From: Ferruginibacter sp.
GTDB lineage: Bacteria > Bacteroidota > Bacteroidia > Chitinophagales > Chitinophagaceae
Length of the DNA: 64,000 nucleotides
Reading direction: 5' to 3'
Assembly (NCBI GenBank): GCA_019638525.1
Contig: JAHBTO010000005.1
Location: forward strand, 62,001 to 126,000
The notes beneath the pieces were generated by a model that made no database searches, had not been told where the DNA came from, and saw only the letters and a list, made by a program, of their open reading frames with translations. The position numbers were made by a program, and so were the translations under genes. Positions 35,835 to 45,044 of the stretch are shown here, piece after piece (position 1 is the first letter of the stretch; each line of letters starts with the position of its first letter).

Positions 35835-37841
35835 TTACCGTTTCTTATTATTTAAAAGAAGGTATTGGGCAGTTTGATAATAAGCATCTGTAAGTTTTTG
35901 CAGGTATTCTTTTAAAAAAACAGTTTCAGTATTCACAGGCACAGGTTCATTTCCGGTCATAGAAACAAAATCTTCCTTGCCTGTTTTTAAATTCTTTAAG
36001 TAATAATATTCATTACCCACCAGGCCAATTGATTTAACATCGTGGTCAATTACAAAAGCAAATTTACCGGCTGGGTAAGTAGTTTTATATTGCATGTTTG
36101 TAACCGTATCAAACAAATTTCGGCCAAGCGAATTATTACTGTACGAAATATTTGCAAGCGATGCAATGCTTGGCAACACATCAACCTGCGATGCTACATC
36201 ATGTATCCTTTTGGGTTTTAATAATCCCGGTGCATAAAAAAGCAATGGCACATGTTCGCAGGTAAGGCCCTGTTCGGTCCATGCTTTAGGAAAATAATCA
36301 AGTGTACCATTGTAGCGTATGCCATGATCTCCCACAAAAACAAAAATTGTGTTTTTAAAATATTTTTCTTTTTGTGCTGCTTCCATAAATTTCTGGTAAC
36401 AAAAATCGGTGTACCTGAATGCATTCATTTCTTCGTTGCTTTCGAACCCAAATCTTTTTAATGAATCGGTAGAAAATGATTGTAATTTAAATTCATCTCT
36501 GTCTTCTTCGGGTATGGTATAAGGCCGGTGGTTATCGGCTGTTTGTATAATGGCAAAAAATGGATTGTTTTGCTGCTTTAAAACTTTGTTGGCTTCCAGG
36601 AATAAATTTTTATCGCTAATGCCCCAAACATCAATCTTTTTTGCATTGTAATCTTCCTGCTCATACAGTTTTAAGTTATTAATATTGTTAGTTAACATAC
36701 CACGTATATTGGCCCAGGTGGCGCTTCCACCCAAAAAATAAAAATTATCATAACCTTTAAAACTGTTGATGATGGTTTGCTGGTCAACAGCATTAGGATT
36801 GCGGCTGGCAGTTTTAGGGCTTTCTACATCGGGTATGCCGGTAATAGTAGCCCACACGCCACGGGCCGTACCGTAGGCAGGTGTAAAGCAGCGATCAAAG
36901 AAAATTCCATTTTTACACAACTCGTTAAAATAGGGTGTAGTGTTTAACGGGTTATTATACATACTGCTTTTATAAGCGCTAAAACTTTCGCAAATAACTA
37001 AAACTATATTTGGTTTGTTGTTGGTGGTATCGGCAACAGTATATGTTCTTGTAAAATTCAGTTTTGCACTATCGGGATTATTCACCTGCAGGTAACCGGC
37101 CATCATCCTGTAACCTGCCCTTACTTTTTTAATATCATAAGTGGTATTCCTGAAGCTTAAAGTGCTTAAAAAACTTTGAAACGGGTTTAATGCAAGGTTG
37201 GCCTTAAAATCATCACTTAGTGTATAAGCATCACTCCAGCGTAAAGGAAACTGGCCAATTTTACCAAAAATAAAAATACCCAAAAAAAGGAAAGCTAAAA
37301 CATACTGCATGCTTCGTTTTCTTGTATCAAAACTGTATTGATGCTGGTAATAAGCAAGTAACCTGCCAAAAACAAATCTTGCTAATAACAACAATAACAA
37401 AAAAGTGATTGCAATTTTTACCAATGGGTACGATTGCCACATCATATTAAATGAAATGCCGGCATCCTGCAGGTAGTTTAATACGGTAGCATTAAGGCGT
37501 TGGTGCAAATAATCAAAATGATAATAATCTATAGCTAAAACAAAAACCAGTACAAGAAAAATAAAGGGTATAAAAATGTTCCAAAATTTTTTTGCCTCAT
37601 AATTTTTAAATGGATGTAAGATTGGTATGGCACACAAAAGCATTATCACAAGCCCAATAACACATACCACCCTAGCATCGTACCTGGCACCCATAATAAA
37701 TGCCGAACCCGAAAAGGCCTTGCCCGGCGGATTAAACGACCAATAAATAATGAACCTGGCAAGCGTCATCACCAACAGTAAAATAAAACAAACCGAAAAT
37801 ATCCAACGCAGCAGTTTGGGTATCTTTTGTAAAAAAAGCAT
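35835..37841 (-). CDS. LTA-synthase-like membrane sulfatase (copy 2)
   Basis: This 668-residue paralogue of the downstream gene has five N-terminal helices and the same catalytic set: VICESFSAYKSSMYNNPLN, AYGTARGVW (Thr), QTADNHRPY and FVGDHG. Shared blocks such as VWGISDKNLFLEAN and LNPFQSFLSTLSFR show a tandem duplication. Differences in the loops and tail suggest that the copies may not be redundant. I chose the ATG at 37841; a TTG two codons earlier is also in frame. It is divergent from the PAP2 phosphatase gene, with 77 bases between the starts. Confidence 0.9.
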   Translation of the reverse strand: MLFLQKIPKLLRWIFSVCFILLLVMTLARFIIYWSFNPPGKAFSGSAFIMGARYDARVVCVIGLVIMLLCAIPILHPFKNYEAKKFWNIFIPFIFLVLVFVLAIDYYHFDYLHQRLNATVLNYLQDAGISFNMMWQSYPLVKIAITFLLLLLLARFVFGRLLAYYQHQYSFDTRKRSMQYVLAFLFLGIFIFGKIGQFPLRWSDAYTLSDDFKANLALNPFQSFLSTLSFRNTTYDIKKVRAGYRMMAGYLQVNNPDSAKLNFTRTYTVADTTNNKPNIVLVICESFSAYKSSMYNNPLNTTPYFNELCKNGIFFDRCFTPAYGTARGVWATITGIPDVESPKTASRNPNAVDQQTIINSFKGYDNFYFLGGSATWANIRGMLTNNINNLKLYEQEDYNAKKIDVWGISDKNLFLEANKVLKQQNNPFFAIIQTADNHRPYTIPEEDRDEFKLQSFSTDSLKRFGFESNEEMNAFRYTDFCYQKFMEAAQKEKYFKNTIFVFVGDHGIRYNGTLDYFPKAWTEQGLTCEHVPLLFYAPGLLKPKRIHDVASQVDVLPSIASLANISYSNNSLGRNLFDTVTNMQYKTTYPAGKFAFVIDHDVKSIGLVGNEYYYLKNLKTGKEDFVSMTGNEPVPVNTETVFLKEYLQKLTDAYYQTAQYLLLNNKKR

Positions 37842-37918
37842 GCACAATTATTTAATAGATATCAAAATTAGTTTAATTATTTTTGGATAGAGGTTAAATA
37901 TCACACATCTTACAATAA

Positions 37919-38482
37919 ATGGAACAACTCATAAATTTCGACAAGCAACTTTTCCGTATCATCAACAACCAATGGAGTAATTCTTTCTTCAACTGGCTTA
38001 TGCCCTGGCTGCGAAATTCAAATTTATGGATACCGTTTTATTTATTCATGATATTACTTATCACCATTAATTTTAAAAAAACAGGCTGGTGGTGGGTTGT
38101 GTTTGCTGCCGGCACCGTAATACTCTCTGATTTTGTAAGCAGCAAAATCATTAAGGAAAACATTATACGATTACGACCCTGCAATGATGCAAGTATTGCC
38201 GACTGGGTGCATGTACTGGTTGGCTATAGGCCTCAAAGCTCAAGCTTTACATCATCGCATGCTGCTAATCATTTTTCTATAGCCACATTTTTATACTTAA
38301 CGCTAAGCACACAATTTAAAAGATGGCCCGCAATATTTTTCTTTTGGGCATTTAGTATATCTTATGCACAAATGTATGTTGGCGTTCACTACCCTATTGA
38401 TATTTTCTGTGGTGGCATAATTGGAATACTTATCGGATATTTGTCGGGAAAATCGTTTAACAAAAACTACGGATTAGTATAA
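37919..38482 (+). CDS. PAP2-family membrane phosphatase
   Basis: This 187-residue membrane protein has about five to six helices and the three PAP2 signatures. They are KENIIRLRPC (K-x6-RP), SSFTSSHAANHF (PSGH-like, here S-SH) and YAQMYVGVHYPIDIFCGG (R-x5-H-x3-D-like, with Ala-Gln where Arg is usual). Members remove phosphate from undecaprenyl-pyrophosphate, phosphatidate or lipid A. Replacement of the motif-3 Arg (Ser-Tyr-Ala-Gln before Met-Tyr-x-Gly-x-His) is worth noting, though this subgroup tolerates it. The gene is 5 bases ahead of the CorC-type gene and divergent from the LtaS-like pair. Confidence 0.88.
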   Translation: MEQLINFDKQLFRIINNQWSNSFFNWLMPWLRNSNLWIPFYLFMILLITINFKKTGWWWVVFAAGTVILSDFVSSKIIKENIIRLRPCNDASIADWVHVLVGYRPQSSSFTSSHAANHFSIATFLYLTLSTQFKRWPAIFFFWAFSISYAQMYVGVHYPIDIFCGGIIGILIGYLSGKSFNKNYGLV

Positions 38483-38487
38483 TACCA

Positions 38488-39786
38488 ATGGTAGAAATTC
38501 TCATATTATCTGTTCTCATTATCATTAATGGCCTGTTTGTAATGACGGAGATTGCATTGGTAAGTGCCCGTAAAGCCAGGCTGGAAACAATGGCCAAAAA
38601 AGGAGATGTAAAGGCCAAAGTGGCCCTGGACCTGGCAGAGAATCCTGAAAAATTCTTATCTACTGTACAAATATTTATAACCCTTATTGCCATTTTAACG
38701 GGTGTATACTCTGGCGAAAGGTTTAGCGGATATGTACAACCCTATATTGAAAAAATTACTTTTTTAAAACCATATGCCAATACGATTGCTACCGTTATCA
38801 TTGTAATTGTTGTTACATTTCTGTCTATTATTTTTGGCGAACTGGTACCTAAAAGGCTGGGTATGCTACGAGCCGAAAAAATTGCCAGGCTGGTGTCGGC
38901 TCCCATGAACTCATTATCGGCTATTACTTTTCCGGTTGTATGGTTGCTATCATCTATCTCTCACCTGTTTTTTAAGGTTTTCAATATCAAGACATCTTCT
39001 GACAACGCCGTTACCGAAGATGAGATTAAAGCCATGATAAACGAAGGCAGCGAACATGGGGCTATTGAAGAAGAAGAAAAAGAAATTATTGAAAGATTAT
39101 TTCACCTGGGCGACCGTAATATCACATCACTGATGACACACCGTACCGATATTATTTGGTTTGATGAAAACGATACGGTGCAAAATTTCAGAGACAGGTT
39201 TGAAACCCTTGCCTACTCTACTTATCCCATTTGCGATAAAGTTGTTGACGACATTACAGGAGTGATTTTTGTAAAAGATATTGTAAAAGCATCTGCATCT
39301 ACTAAACTTAAAGATTTGGCTAAGCCGGCTATGTTTGTTCCGGAAAATAACAGCGCTTACCAATTGCTCGAAAAATTTAAATCGGCCAAAATGCACAGTT
39401 GCTTTATTGTAAACGAATACGGCACGCTTGAAGGTATGGTTACATTAAACGATGTGCTGGAAGCCATTGTAGGCGATGTACCGCAAAGCGGGCAGGATGA
39501 ATATGAAATTACCGAAAGAGAAGACGGCACTTACCTGGTAGATGCACAGATACCGTTTTATGATTTTTTAAGCCATTTTGATAAAACAGAATGGATGAAC
39601 GAAGGAGAGCAGGATTTTGATACACTGGCAGGTTTTGTACTGCACGAACTGGAACATATACCCACCACCGGTGAACGTTTTGAATGGAATGGTTTTGATT
39701 TTGAAATTATAGATATGGATGGTCAGCGGATTGATAAATTGCTGGTAAAAATTTCTGAAGAGATTAAAGAAGAAATGGAAGAATAG
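38488..39786 (+). CDS. CorC/HlyC-family CNNM transporter (DUF21-CBS-CorC)
   Basis: This 432-residue protein has an N-terminal DUF21/CNNM membrane domain of four helices (ILSVLIIINGLFVMTEIALVSARKARLE, ..., IIFGELVPKRLG). Next comes a paired CBS module (about residues 205-330: MTHRTDIIWFDEND, VNEYGTLEGMVTLNDVLEAIVGD). Last is a CorC_HlyC domain (about 345-425). CNNM proteins are implicated in Mg2+ or other divalent-cation export and Mg homeostasis. It starts 5 bases after the PAP2 gene and ends 2 bases before the convergent DUF6702 gene. Confidence 0.92.
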   Translation: MVEILILSVLIIINGLFVMTEIALVSARKARLETMAKKGDVKAKVALDLAENPEKFLSTVQIFITLIAILTGVYSGERFSGYVQPYIEKITFLKPYANTIATVIIVIVVTFLSIIFGELVPKRLGMLRAEKIARLVSAPMNSLSAITFPVVWLLSSISHLFFKVFNIKTSSDNAVTEDEIKAMINEGSEHGAIEEEEKEIIERLFHLGDRNITSLMTHRTDIIWFDENDTVQNFRDRFETLAYSTYPICDKVVDDITGVIFVKDIVKASASTKLKDLAKPAMFVPENNSAYQLLEKFKSAKMHSCFIVNEYGTLEGMVTLNDVLEAIVGDVPQSGQDEYEITEREDGTYLVDAQIPFYDFLSHFDKTEWMNEGEQDFDTLAGFVLHELEHIPTTGERFEWNGFDFEIIDMDGQRIDKLLVKISEEIKEEMEE

Positions 39787-39788
39787 TT

Positions 39789-40319
39789 TTAAAAACTAAA
39801 ACTGTATGTAGCATTGGGGTTTACCAGTTTGGTACTTTGCCTTTTGCCATTTACAATCACATGCACAATATTTATCTGTTGCTCTTTGTAGTCAAATAAA
39901 ATATTATCCACCACATCAATTTTCTTTACAACCTGCACATCATTTACCTGGTAATAGCTTATGATACCTTCTTCATCCTGCTCGTAACCTATAAATTGCA
40001 GCAATGCCGTCTTTCCGTTTACATGTATAATTAAATGGTTTTGCACATAACTACTCACTAGTTTATTCATGGCATTTTTATCTTTTGGTTGCAACAGGTC
40101 AACCGTGCCTTTATATGTTTTGCGTAGTTCATGCTCAAAATCATCAGTAAAAATCTTACAACTTATTTCCAATGTTTTATCACTGGCATTATGTTCAATT
40201 TGCGTTACACTAACATAAATGGGATGATTAGCATTTGCACCTGTATTAAAATCACTAAAAAGGGCAATAGGCCTTACAAAAGAAAATAGCAGCAACCACT
40301 TAAATAATAATTGTACCAT
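39789..40319 (-). CDS. DUF6702-family protein
   Basis: This 176-residue exported protein has a hydrophobic N-terminus followed by NHPIYVSVTQIEHNASDKTLEISCKIFTDDFE (conserved His-Pro-Ile-Tyr and Phe-Thr-Asp-Asp-Phe-Glu), the DUF6702 signature. In Bacteroidota it sits beside HupE/UreJ and M1-peptidase genes, as it does here. It is divergent from HupE/UreJ with 85 bases between the starts. The function is unknown. A periplasmic partner of the HupE-like transporter is a reasonable guess. Confidence 0.78.
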   Translation of the reverse strand: MVQLLFKWLLLFSFVRPIALFSDFNTGANANHPIYVSVTQIEHNASDKTLEISCKIFTDDFEHELRKTYKGTVDLLQPKDKNAMNKLVSSYVQNHLIIHVNGKTALLQFIGYEQDEEGIISYYQVNDVQVVKKIDVVDNILFDYKEQQINIVHVIVNGKRQSTKLVNPNATYSFSF

Positions 40320-40404
40320 TTAGCCAAGAGATTGATAAAAAATCGTTACTTTAAAGATATTTGAATTGCAAAACTACTGTAAACATTTAATTGATTTCCA
40401 ATAG

Positions 40405-40986
40405 ATGCAGAATTTGGGATTTTATTTTGATCTTGGCTGGCATCATATTATTGCATGGGACGCTTTAGACCATTTACTTTTTGTATTAGCATTAAGCGCC
40501 ATTTATGTATTGGCAAACTGGAAACAGGTTTTAATATTGGTTACTGCTTTTACCATTGGGCATTCGCTCACACTGGCATTAAGCGTTTATGATATTGTAA
40601 GGGTTAATGATAAATGGGTGGAGTTTCTGATACCCTGCACCATCATCGTTACAGCAGCTGCCAATTTTTTTGAGAAAGATTTTAACCCAAAATCGTTGCG
40701 GTTAAATTATTTTTTTGCTTTGTTTTTTGGGTTGATACATGGCCTGGGATTTGCTAATGCCATACGCTTTATGATTATTGGTGATGAAAGCCTGGGCTGG
40801 AGCCTTTTTGGTTTTAACATTGGTCTTGAAGCCGGGCAAATAGCCGTGGTTACTGTAATACTTGTTGTAAGCTATTTATTTATAAATATTGCAAGGCTTA
40901 ACAGGAAATGGTGGGTTTGGAGTTTATCATTAACTTCATTATTGATTGCAGTAAATATAGCATGGAATAAATTTTTTTTATTATAG
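40405..40986 (+). CDS. HupE/UreJ-family membrane protein
   Basis: This 193-residue membrane protein has about six helices. It carries the HupE/UreJ_2 pattern: GWHHIIAWDALDHLLFVLAL at the N-terminus, FTIGHSLTLALS in helix 2, and FGLIHGLGFANA in helix 4 (conserved His-x-x-x-H-x2-F and Gly-His/His-Gly). Relatives near hydrogenase and urease genes are proposed nickel or cobalt permeases. No nickel enzyme is seen in this window, so the metal is uncertain. It is followed after 21 bases by the M1 peptidase gene. Confidence 0.85.
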   Translation: MQNLGFYFDLGWHHIIAWDALDHLLFVLALSAIYVLANWKQVLILVTAFTIGHSLTLALSVYDIVRVNDKWVEFLIPCTIIVTAAANFFEKDFNPKSLRLNYFFALFFGLIHGLGFANAIRFMIIGDESLGWSLFGFNIGLEAGQIAVVTVILVVSYLFINIARLNRKWWVWSLSLTSLLIAVNIAWNKFFLL

Positions 40987-41007
40987 AATAACAATTAAAA
41001 ATATACA

Positions 41008-43410
41008 ATGAAAAAACTATTGCTATTTTCTATTGTACTGCTGGCTTGCCAGGGTACTTTTGCTCAAGATATAAAAAATAACCCCGGCAGTAACCATGGT
41101 AACCGCTTTGAACAATTGGGTACCATATTACCAACTCCAAACGAATATCGTACAGCAAGCGGTGCCCCCGGCCCCAAGTACTGGCAACAGCGCTGCGACT
41201 ATGATATTACCTGCGAACTGGATGAACCCAATCGCCGGCTAACAGGTAAAGAAACAATTACGTACTACAACAATTCGCCCGATGTATTAACATACCTGTG
41301 GCTTCAGTTAGATGAAAACCAACACAGCAACACCAATAACTCGGGGTATGAAACCAGCAACTTTATGCCACGTGGCATTACCGAAGATGATATTACAAGG
41401 TACAGCGGTAAAGTAGATAAAGACAGGGAATATGGCGATAATATCACCCGTGTAGCTGATGCATCGGGAAAGGCATTAACTTATACCATTAATAAAACCA
41501 TGATGCGTATTGAATTGCCGCAACCACTAAAACCCGGGCAGCAGTTTATTTTTAAAGTTGACTGGAACTATAATATTATTGAACGCACAAAATATGGCGG
41601 CCGTGGCGGATTTGAACATTTTGCCGAAGATGGAAATGATTTATTTACCATGACGCAGTGGTACCCCCGCCTTTGTGTGTACAGCGATTTCCAGGGATGG
41701 CAAAACCACCAGTTTGTTGGCAGTGGTGAGTTTGCATTAACCTTTGGCAACTTTAAAGTAGCTATGACGGTACCTGCCGACCATGTGGTAATGGCTACCG
41801 GCCAGGCACAAAATTACCAGCAGGTGTTAACGCCTACCCAATATGCACGCTGGCAAAAAGCACAAACAACCACCGAACCTTTAGAAATTGTAACATTAGA
41901 TGAAGCAGTGGCCCGTGAAAAACAAAAATCAAAAGATAAAAAAACATGGATATTTAAAGCCGATATGGTTCGTGATTTTGCATGGGGTTCGTCACGCAAA
42001 TTTATTTGGGATGCAATGCCTACAGTGGTATCGGGTAAAAAAGTAATGTGCATGAGCGCTTATGGAAAAGAAGCGTATGCATTGTACCGTAAGTTTAGCA
42101 CCAAAGCAGTGGCACACACCATCAAAAGTTATTCTAAATTCACCATACCATATCCCTACCCGGTAGCACAAAGCTTAGAAGCTGCCAATGGAATGGAATA
42201 TCCTATGATTTGTTTCAACTTTGGCCGATGCGAAAAAGACGATAATGGCGCCTATGGCCCCAACAGTACATACAGCGAGGCTACAAAAAATGGTATGATA
42301 GGCGTGGTGATACATGAAGTAGGCCATAACTTTTTCCCCATGATTATCAACAGCGATGAAAGACAATGGACTTGGATGGATGAAGGCCTTAACTCTTTTT
42401 GCGAATACCTTACCGAAGAATTATGGGATAATAAATTCCCGGTAAGCAAAGGCCCGGCATATAAGATTGTAGATTATATGAAGCTACCTAAAGATATGCT
42501 TGAACCCATCATGACCAACAGCGAAAACATCATCATGTTTGGCCCCAATGCATACAGCAAACCAACAACGGGTTTAAATATTTTAAGAGAAACCATCATG
42601 GGCAGGGAATTATTTGATTATGCTTTTAAAGAATATGCAAGGCGTTGGGCATTTAAACATCCTACACCGGCCGATTTTTTCCGAACCATGGAAGATGCAA
42701 GCGCCGAAGACCTGGATTGGTTTTGGAGAGGATGGTTTTATAGTACAGACCCCTGCGATATTTCAATTGATACCGTAAAATGGTCGGTATTAAATACCGA
42801 AGCGCCTGCCAAAACCAATACAAATGCTACAACCCGTAAAGTGCCGGTGGCAAAACCAATACTTAATGATTTTGATGACATATCCAAATTACGTAACAGG
42901 AACGATAAGAACATTACATTTGCTACCGATGCCGATAAATCGCTCAGGGATTTTTACTGGCATTACGACCGTAACCTGGTAAAAGTAGATACCACGCCCT
43001 TTGAAATAACCACGCCTGCACATGTGGCTGATGATTACAGCGAGGCAGAAAGGTTTCATATTGCCGGCAATAAAAATTTATACGAAATAACTTTCAGCAA
43101 TAAAGGCGGCCTGGTAATGCCTATCATTGTTGAATGGACATTTAAGGATGGCACAAAAGAAACCGACCGTATTGCCGCACAGGTATGGCGCAAAAACGAA
43201 AATAAAGTTGTAAAAACTTTTATGAAAGATAAAGAAGTAGTATCAATACAATTAGACCCTATGAGAGAAACCGCCGATATTAATACTGATAACAACAGGT
43301 GGCCTTCGGTTGCAACACCCAGCAAATTTCAATTGTTTAAAAATAGTGGTGGCCGTGGCCCCAGAGGCGCTGCAGGCGGCAACAACCCTATGCAAAAGGA
43401 AATAAAATAA
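41008..43410 (+). CDS. M1-family zinc metallopeptidase
   Basis: This 800-residue secreted aminopeptidase-like enzyme has a signal peptide ending FAQD. The zinc site is HEVGH (His436, Glu437, His440), and 18 residues later Glu459 (DEGLNSF) is the third ligand. The exopeptidase motif reads GMEY in NGMEYPM instead of the usual G-A/G-M-E-N, so its preference may differ from classical M1 enzymes. The C-terminus is Gly/Arg-rich (SGGRGPRGAAGGNN). It likely degrades peptides in the periplasm. It is followed by a strong terminator. Confidence 0.92.
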   Translation: MKKLLLFSIVLLACQGTFAQDIKNNPGSNHGNRFEQLGTILPTPNEYRTASGAPGPKYWQQRCDYDITCELDEPNRRLTGKETITYYNNSPDVLTYLWLQLDENQHSNTNNSGYETSNFMPRGITEDDITRYSGKVDKDREYGDNITRVADASGKALTYTINKTMMRIELPQPLKPGQQFIFKVDWNYNIIERTKYGGRGGFEHFAEDGNDLFTMTQWYPRLCVYSDFQGWQNHQFVGSGEFALTFGNFKVAMTVPADHVVMATGQAQNYQQVLTPTQYARWQKAQTTTEPLEIVTLDEAVAREKQKSKDKKTWIFKADMVRDFAWGSSRKFIWDAMPTVVSGKKVMCMSAYGKEAYALYRKFSTKAVAHTIKSYSKFTIPYPYPVAQSLEAANGMEYPMICFNFGRCEKDDNGAYGPNSTYSEATKNGMIGVVIHEVGHNFFPMIINSDERQWTWMDEGLNSFCEYLTEELWDNKFPVSKGPAYKIVDYMKLPKDMLEPIMTNSENIIMFGPNAYSKPTTGLNILRETIMGRELFDYAFKEYARRWAFKHPTPADFFRTMEDASAEDLDWFWRGWFYSTDPCDISIDTVKWSVLNTEAPAKTNTNATTRKVPVAKPILNDFDDISKLRNRNDKNITFATDADKSLRDFYWHYDRNLVKVDTTPFEITTPAHVADDYSEAERFHIAGNKNLYEITFSNKGGLVMPIIVEWTFKDGTKETDRIAAQVWRKNENKVVKTFMKDKEVVSIQLDPMRETADINTDNNRWPSVATPSKFQLFKNSGGRGPRGAAGGNNPMQKEIK

Positions 43411-43422
43411 AAAACAACTAAT

Positions 43423-43451
43423 AAAAAAGCTGCTTAATAAGCAGCTTTTTT
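43423..43451 (+). terminator. Strong intrinsic terminator after the M1 peptidase
   Basis: AAAAAAGCTGCTT / AAGCAGCTTTTTT form a 13-bp stem with an AAT loop and end in T, 12 bases after the stop codon. Confidence 0.92.
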
Positions 43452-43482
43452 ATTACATCTTTGTAGCACTTAAGTTTAACAG

Positions 43483-44298
43483 ATGAAATACTGTGGTTAT
43501 TTAATTATTTGTTTTTTTATTTCGGCAAAAATATTTGCCGGTACCGTTGATACGGTTTCTGTTTATAGCAACAGTATGCACAAAGCAATCAACTGTGTTG
43601 TAATAAAACCCGATGCATATAATGGAACCGATAAAAGGTTCCCGGTGGTTTATTTATTACATGGCTACTCAGGTAATTACAGCAACTGGATTACAAAAGT
43701 GCCAGCGTTAAAAACTCACGCCGATACTTATAATATTTTAATTGTGTGCCCCGATGGTAATTACAGCAGTTGGTATTTCGACAGCCCTGTTGATAGCACA
43801 TACCGATACGAAACCTATATTACTTCAGAAGTTGTACAGTATATTGACACCCATTATAAAACTATTGCCGATAAAGAACACAGGGCCATTACAGGATTAA
43901 GCATGGGCGGCCATGGTGCATTGTTTTTAGGCCTCAGGCATAGCGATACTTATGGCGCCGCAGGCAGCATGAGTGGTGGGGTTGATCTTAATGAAAGCCG
44001 CAATAAATTTGATATTGCAAAACGAATTGGAGACACCATCAGAAATGCCAATAATTGGAAAAATCTTTCGGTGATAAACCTGGTTGAAAATTTTACAGGT
44101 ACCAATCTTAAAATAATTTTTGATTGTGGTATAGATGATATATTCATCAAAGGCAACCGCAAACTGCATCAAAAAATGCTGCAGTTAAAAATACCACATG
44201 ATTATTATGAACGGCCCGGAAAACATAATTGGGCGTACTGGGGTAATAGTGTAGATTTTCAGCTATTATATTTTTATCATTTCTTCAACAGCAATTAG
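43483..44298 (+). CDS. Secreted esterase, FrmB/esterase-D-like (PF00756)
   Basis: This 271-residue alpha/beta-hydrolase has a signal peptide (to about residue 20, KIFAG). The oxyanion and first-strand block is FPVVYLLHGYSGNYSNW. The nucleophile is Ser140 in GLSMGGHGAL, the acid Asp218 or Asp219 in FDCGIDD, and the base His248 in PGKHNWAYW. This layout is like S-formylglutathione hydrolase and the esterase domain of feruloyl esterases. With a signal peptide it is more likely a periplasmic acyl or feruloyl esterase than a formaldehyde enzyme. Confidence 0.88.
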   Translation: MKYCGYLIICFFISAKIFAGTVDTVSVYSNSMHKAINCVVIKPDAYNGTDKRFPVVYLLHGYSGNYSNWITKVPALKTHADTYNILIVCPDGNYSSWYFDSPVDSTYRYETYITSEVVQYIDTHYKTIADKEHRAITGLSMGGHGALFLGLRHSDTYGAAGSMSGGVDLNESRNKFDIAKRIGDTIRNANNWKNLSVINLVENFTGTNLKIIFDCGIDDIFIKGNRKLHQKMLQLKIPHDYYERPGKHNWAYWGNSVDFQLLYFYHFFNSN

Positions 44299-44307
44299 CA
44301 TAATTCA

Positions 44308-44997
44308 TCAGCCACCTGCCGATGTCCTTCCATCTCTTAGTGCTTTTTTCTTGCCCCTGTTTTTCTTTTCCCATTCAATCATCTCGGGAGTTTTTTCCAC
44401 CTCTTTCTTTTTTTCTGGTACGGCTTGCACTGTCTTTATATTTTCGCCAGGCGATACCAAATGACCATGGTCATAATTTTCAACCTTTATCAACCTGCCT
44501 GTACCTGCTTCGTAATATTTCCACTCACCGTGTTTTACACTATAGGGCTCGGCTTTTATAACTTTAAATTCAATTATTTCGTTATTGCCTTCGCCATACA
44601 CCGGAATGGTATCATAAGGTGCATTAGGGTCGTAAGCACGCCACGATTCTTCCCGGATTAGGTCGCCAAGGTATGTATAGTATTGCTGTATACCATCTTT
44701 ATCTCCATGCTTGTAAAATTCTACCGCAATTAAATCGCCTACCAGGCTATACTTGCGCCAAAGCCCTTCTTTCTTATCGTTTTTAAAAATACCTTCTTCT
44801 TCATAACCCGGCTCTCCTCTTAAAGGTTCTACATGCACTACCCATTTTCCTTGTTTTAGGTTATTTATATCAATTGCATTTAAAGTATCGCCATCGGCAT
44901 TAAGCTTAAAACTTTTATATTGAGCGCTGCCACTCATCAAAAACAAAAATTGAATGATGGTAACTAACAACAATTGCCGTATTTTTAAATGCTGCAT
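44308..44997 (-). CDS. Secreted MORN-like repeat protein
   Basis: This 229-residue protein has a signal peptide ending GSAQY (about residue 26). Three or so MORN_2-type repeats follow: QGKWVVHVEPLRGEPGYEEEG, KEGLWRKYSLVGDLIAVEFYKHGDKDGIQQYYTYLGDLIREESW and KHGEWKYYEAGTGRLIKVENYDHGHL. The marks are Gly-x-Trp/Gln and Tyr-Tyr. Such repeats are found in 'YwqK-like' and other surface-binding proteins. The tail (residues ~200-229) is strongly basic (KKNRGKKKALRDGR). No activity is visible. It is divergent from the VPS10-like gene. Confidence 0.72.
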   Translation of the reverse strand: MQHLKIRQLLLVTIIQFLFLMSGSAQYKSFKLNADGDTLNAIDINNLKQGKWVVHVEPLRGEPGYEEEGIFKNDKKEGLWRKYSLVGDLIAVEFYKHGDKDGIQQYYTYLGDLIREESWRAYDPNAPYDTIPVYGEGNNEIIEFKVIKAEPYSVKHGEWKYYEAGTGRLIKVENYDHGHLVSPGENIKTVQAVPEKKKEVEKTPEMIEWEKKNRGKKKALRDGRTSAGG

Positions 44998-45044
44998 AAC
45001 GTTCAGTTTAGATATTTATCTTTTTTACAACCAAAACCATTATC

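Noticed and set aside
37842..37847. TTG start for the second LtaS-like protein
   Set aside because: It adds only two residues before an ATG that starts a normal membrane-protein N-terminus.
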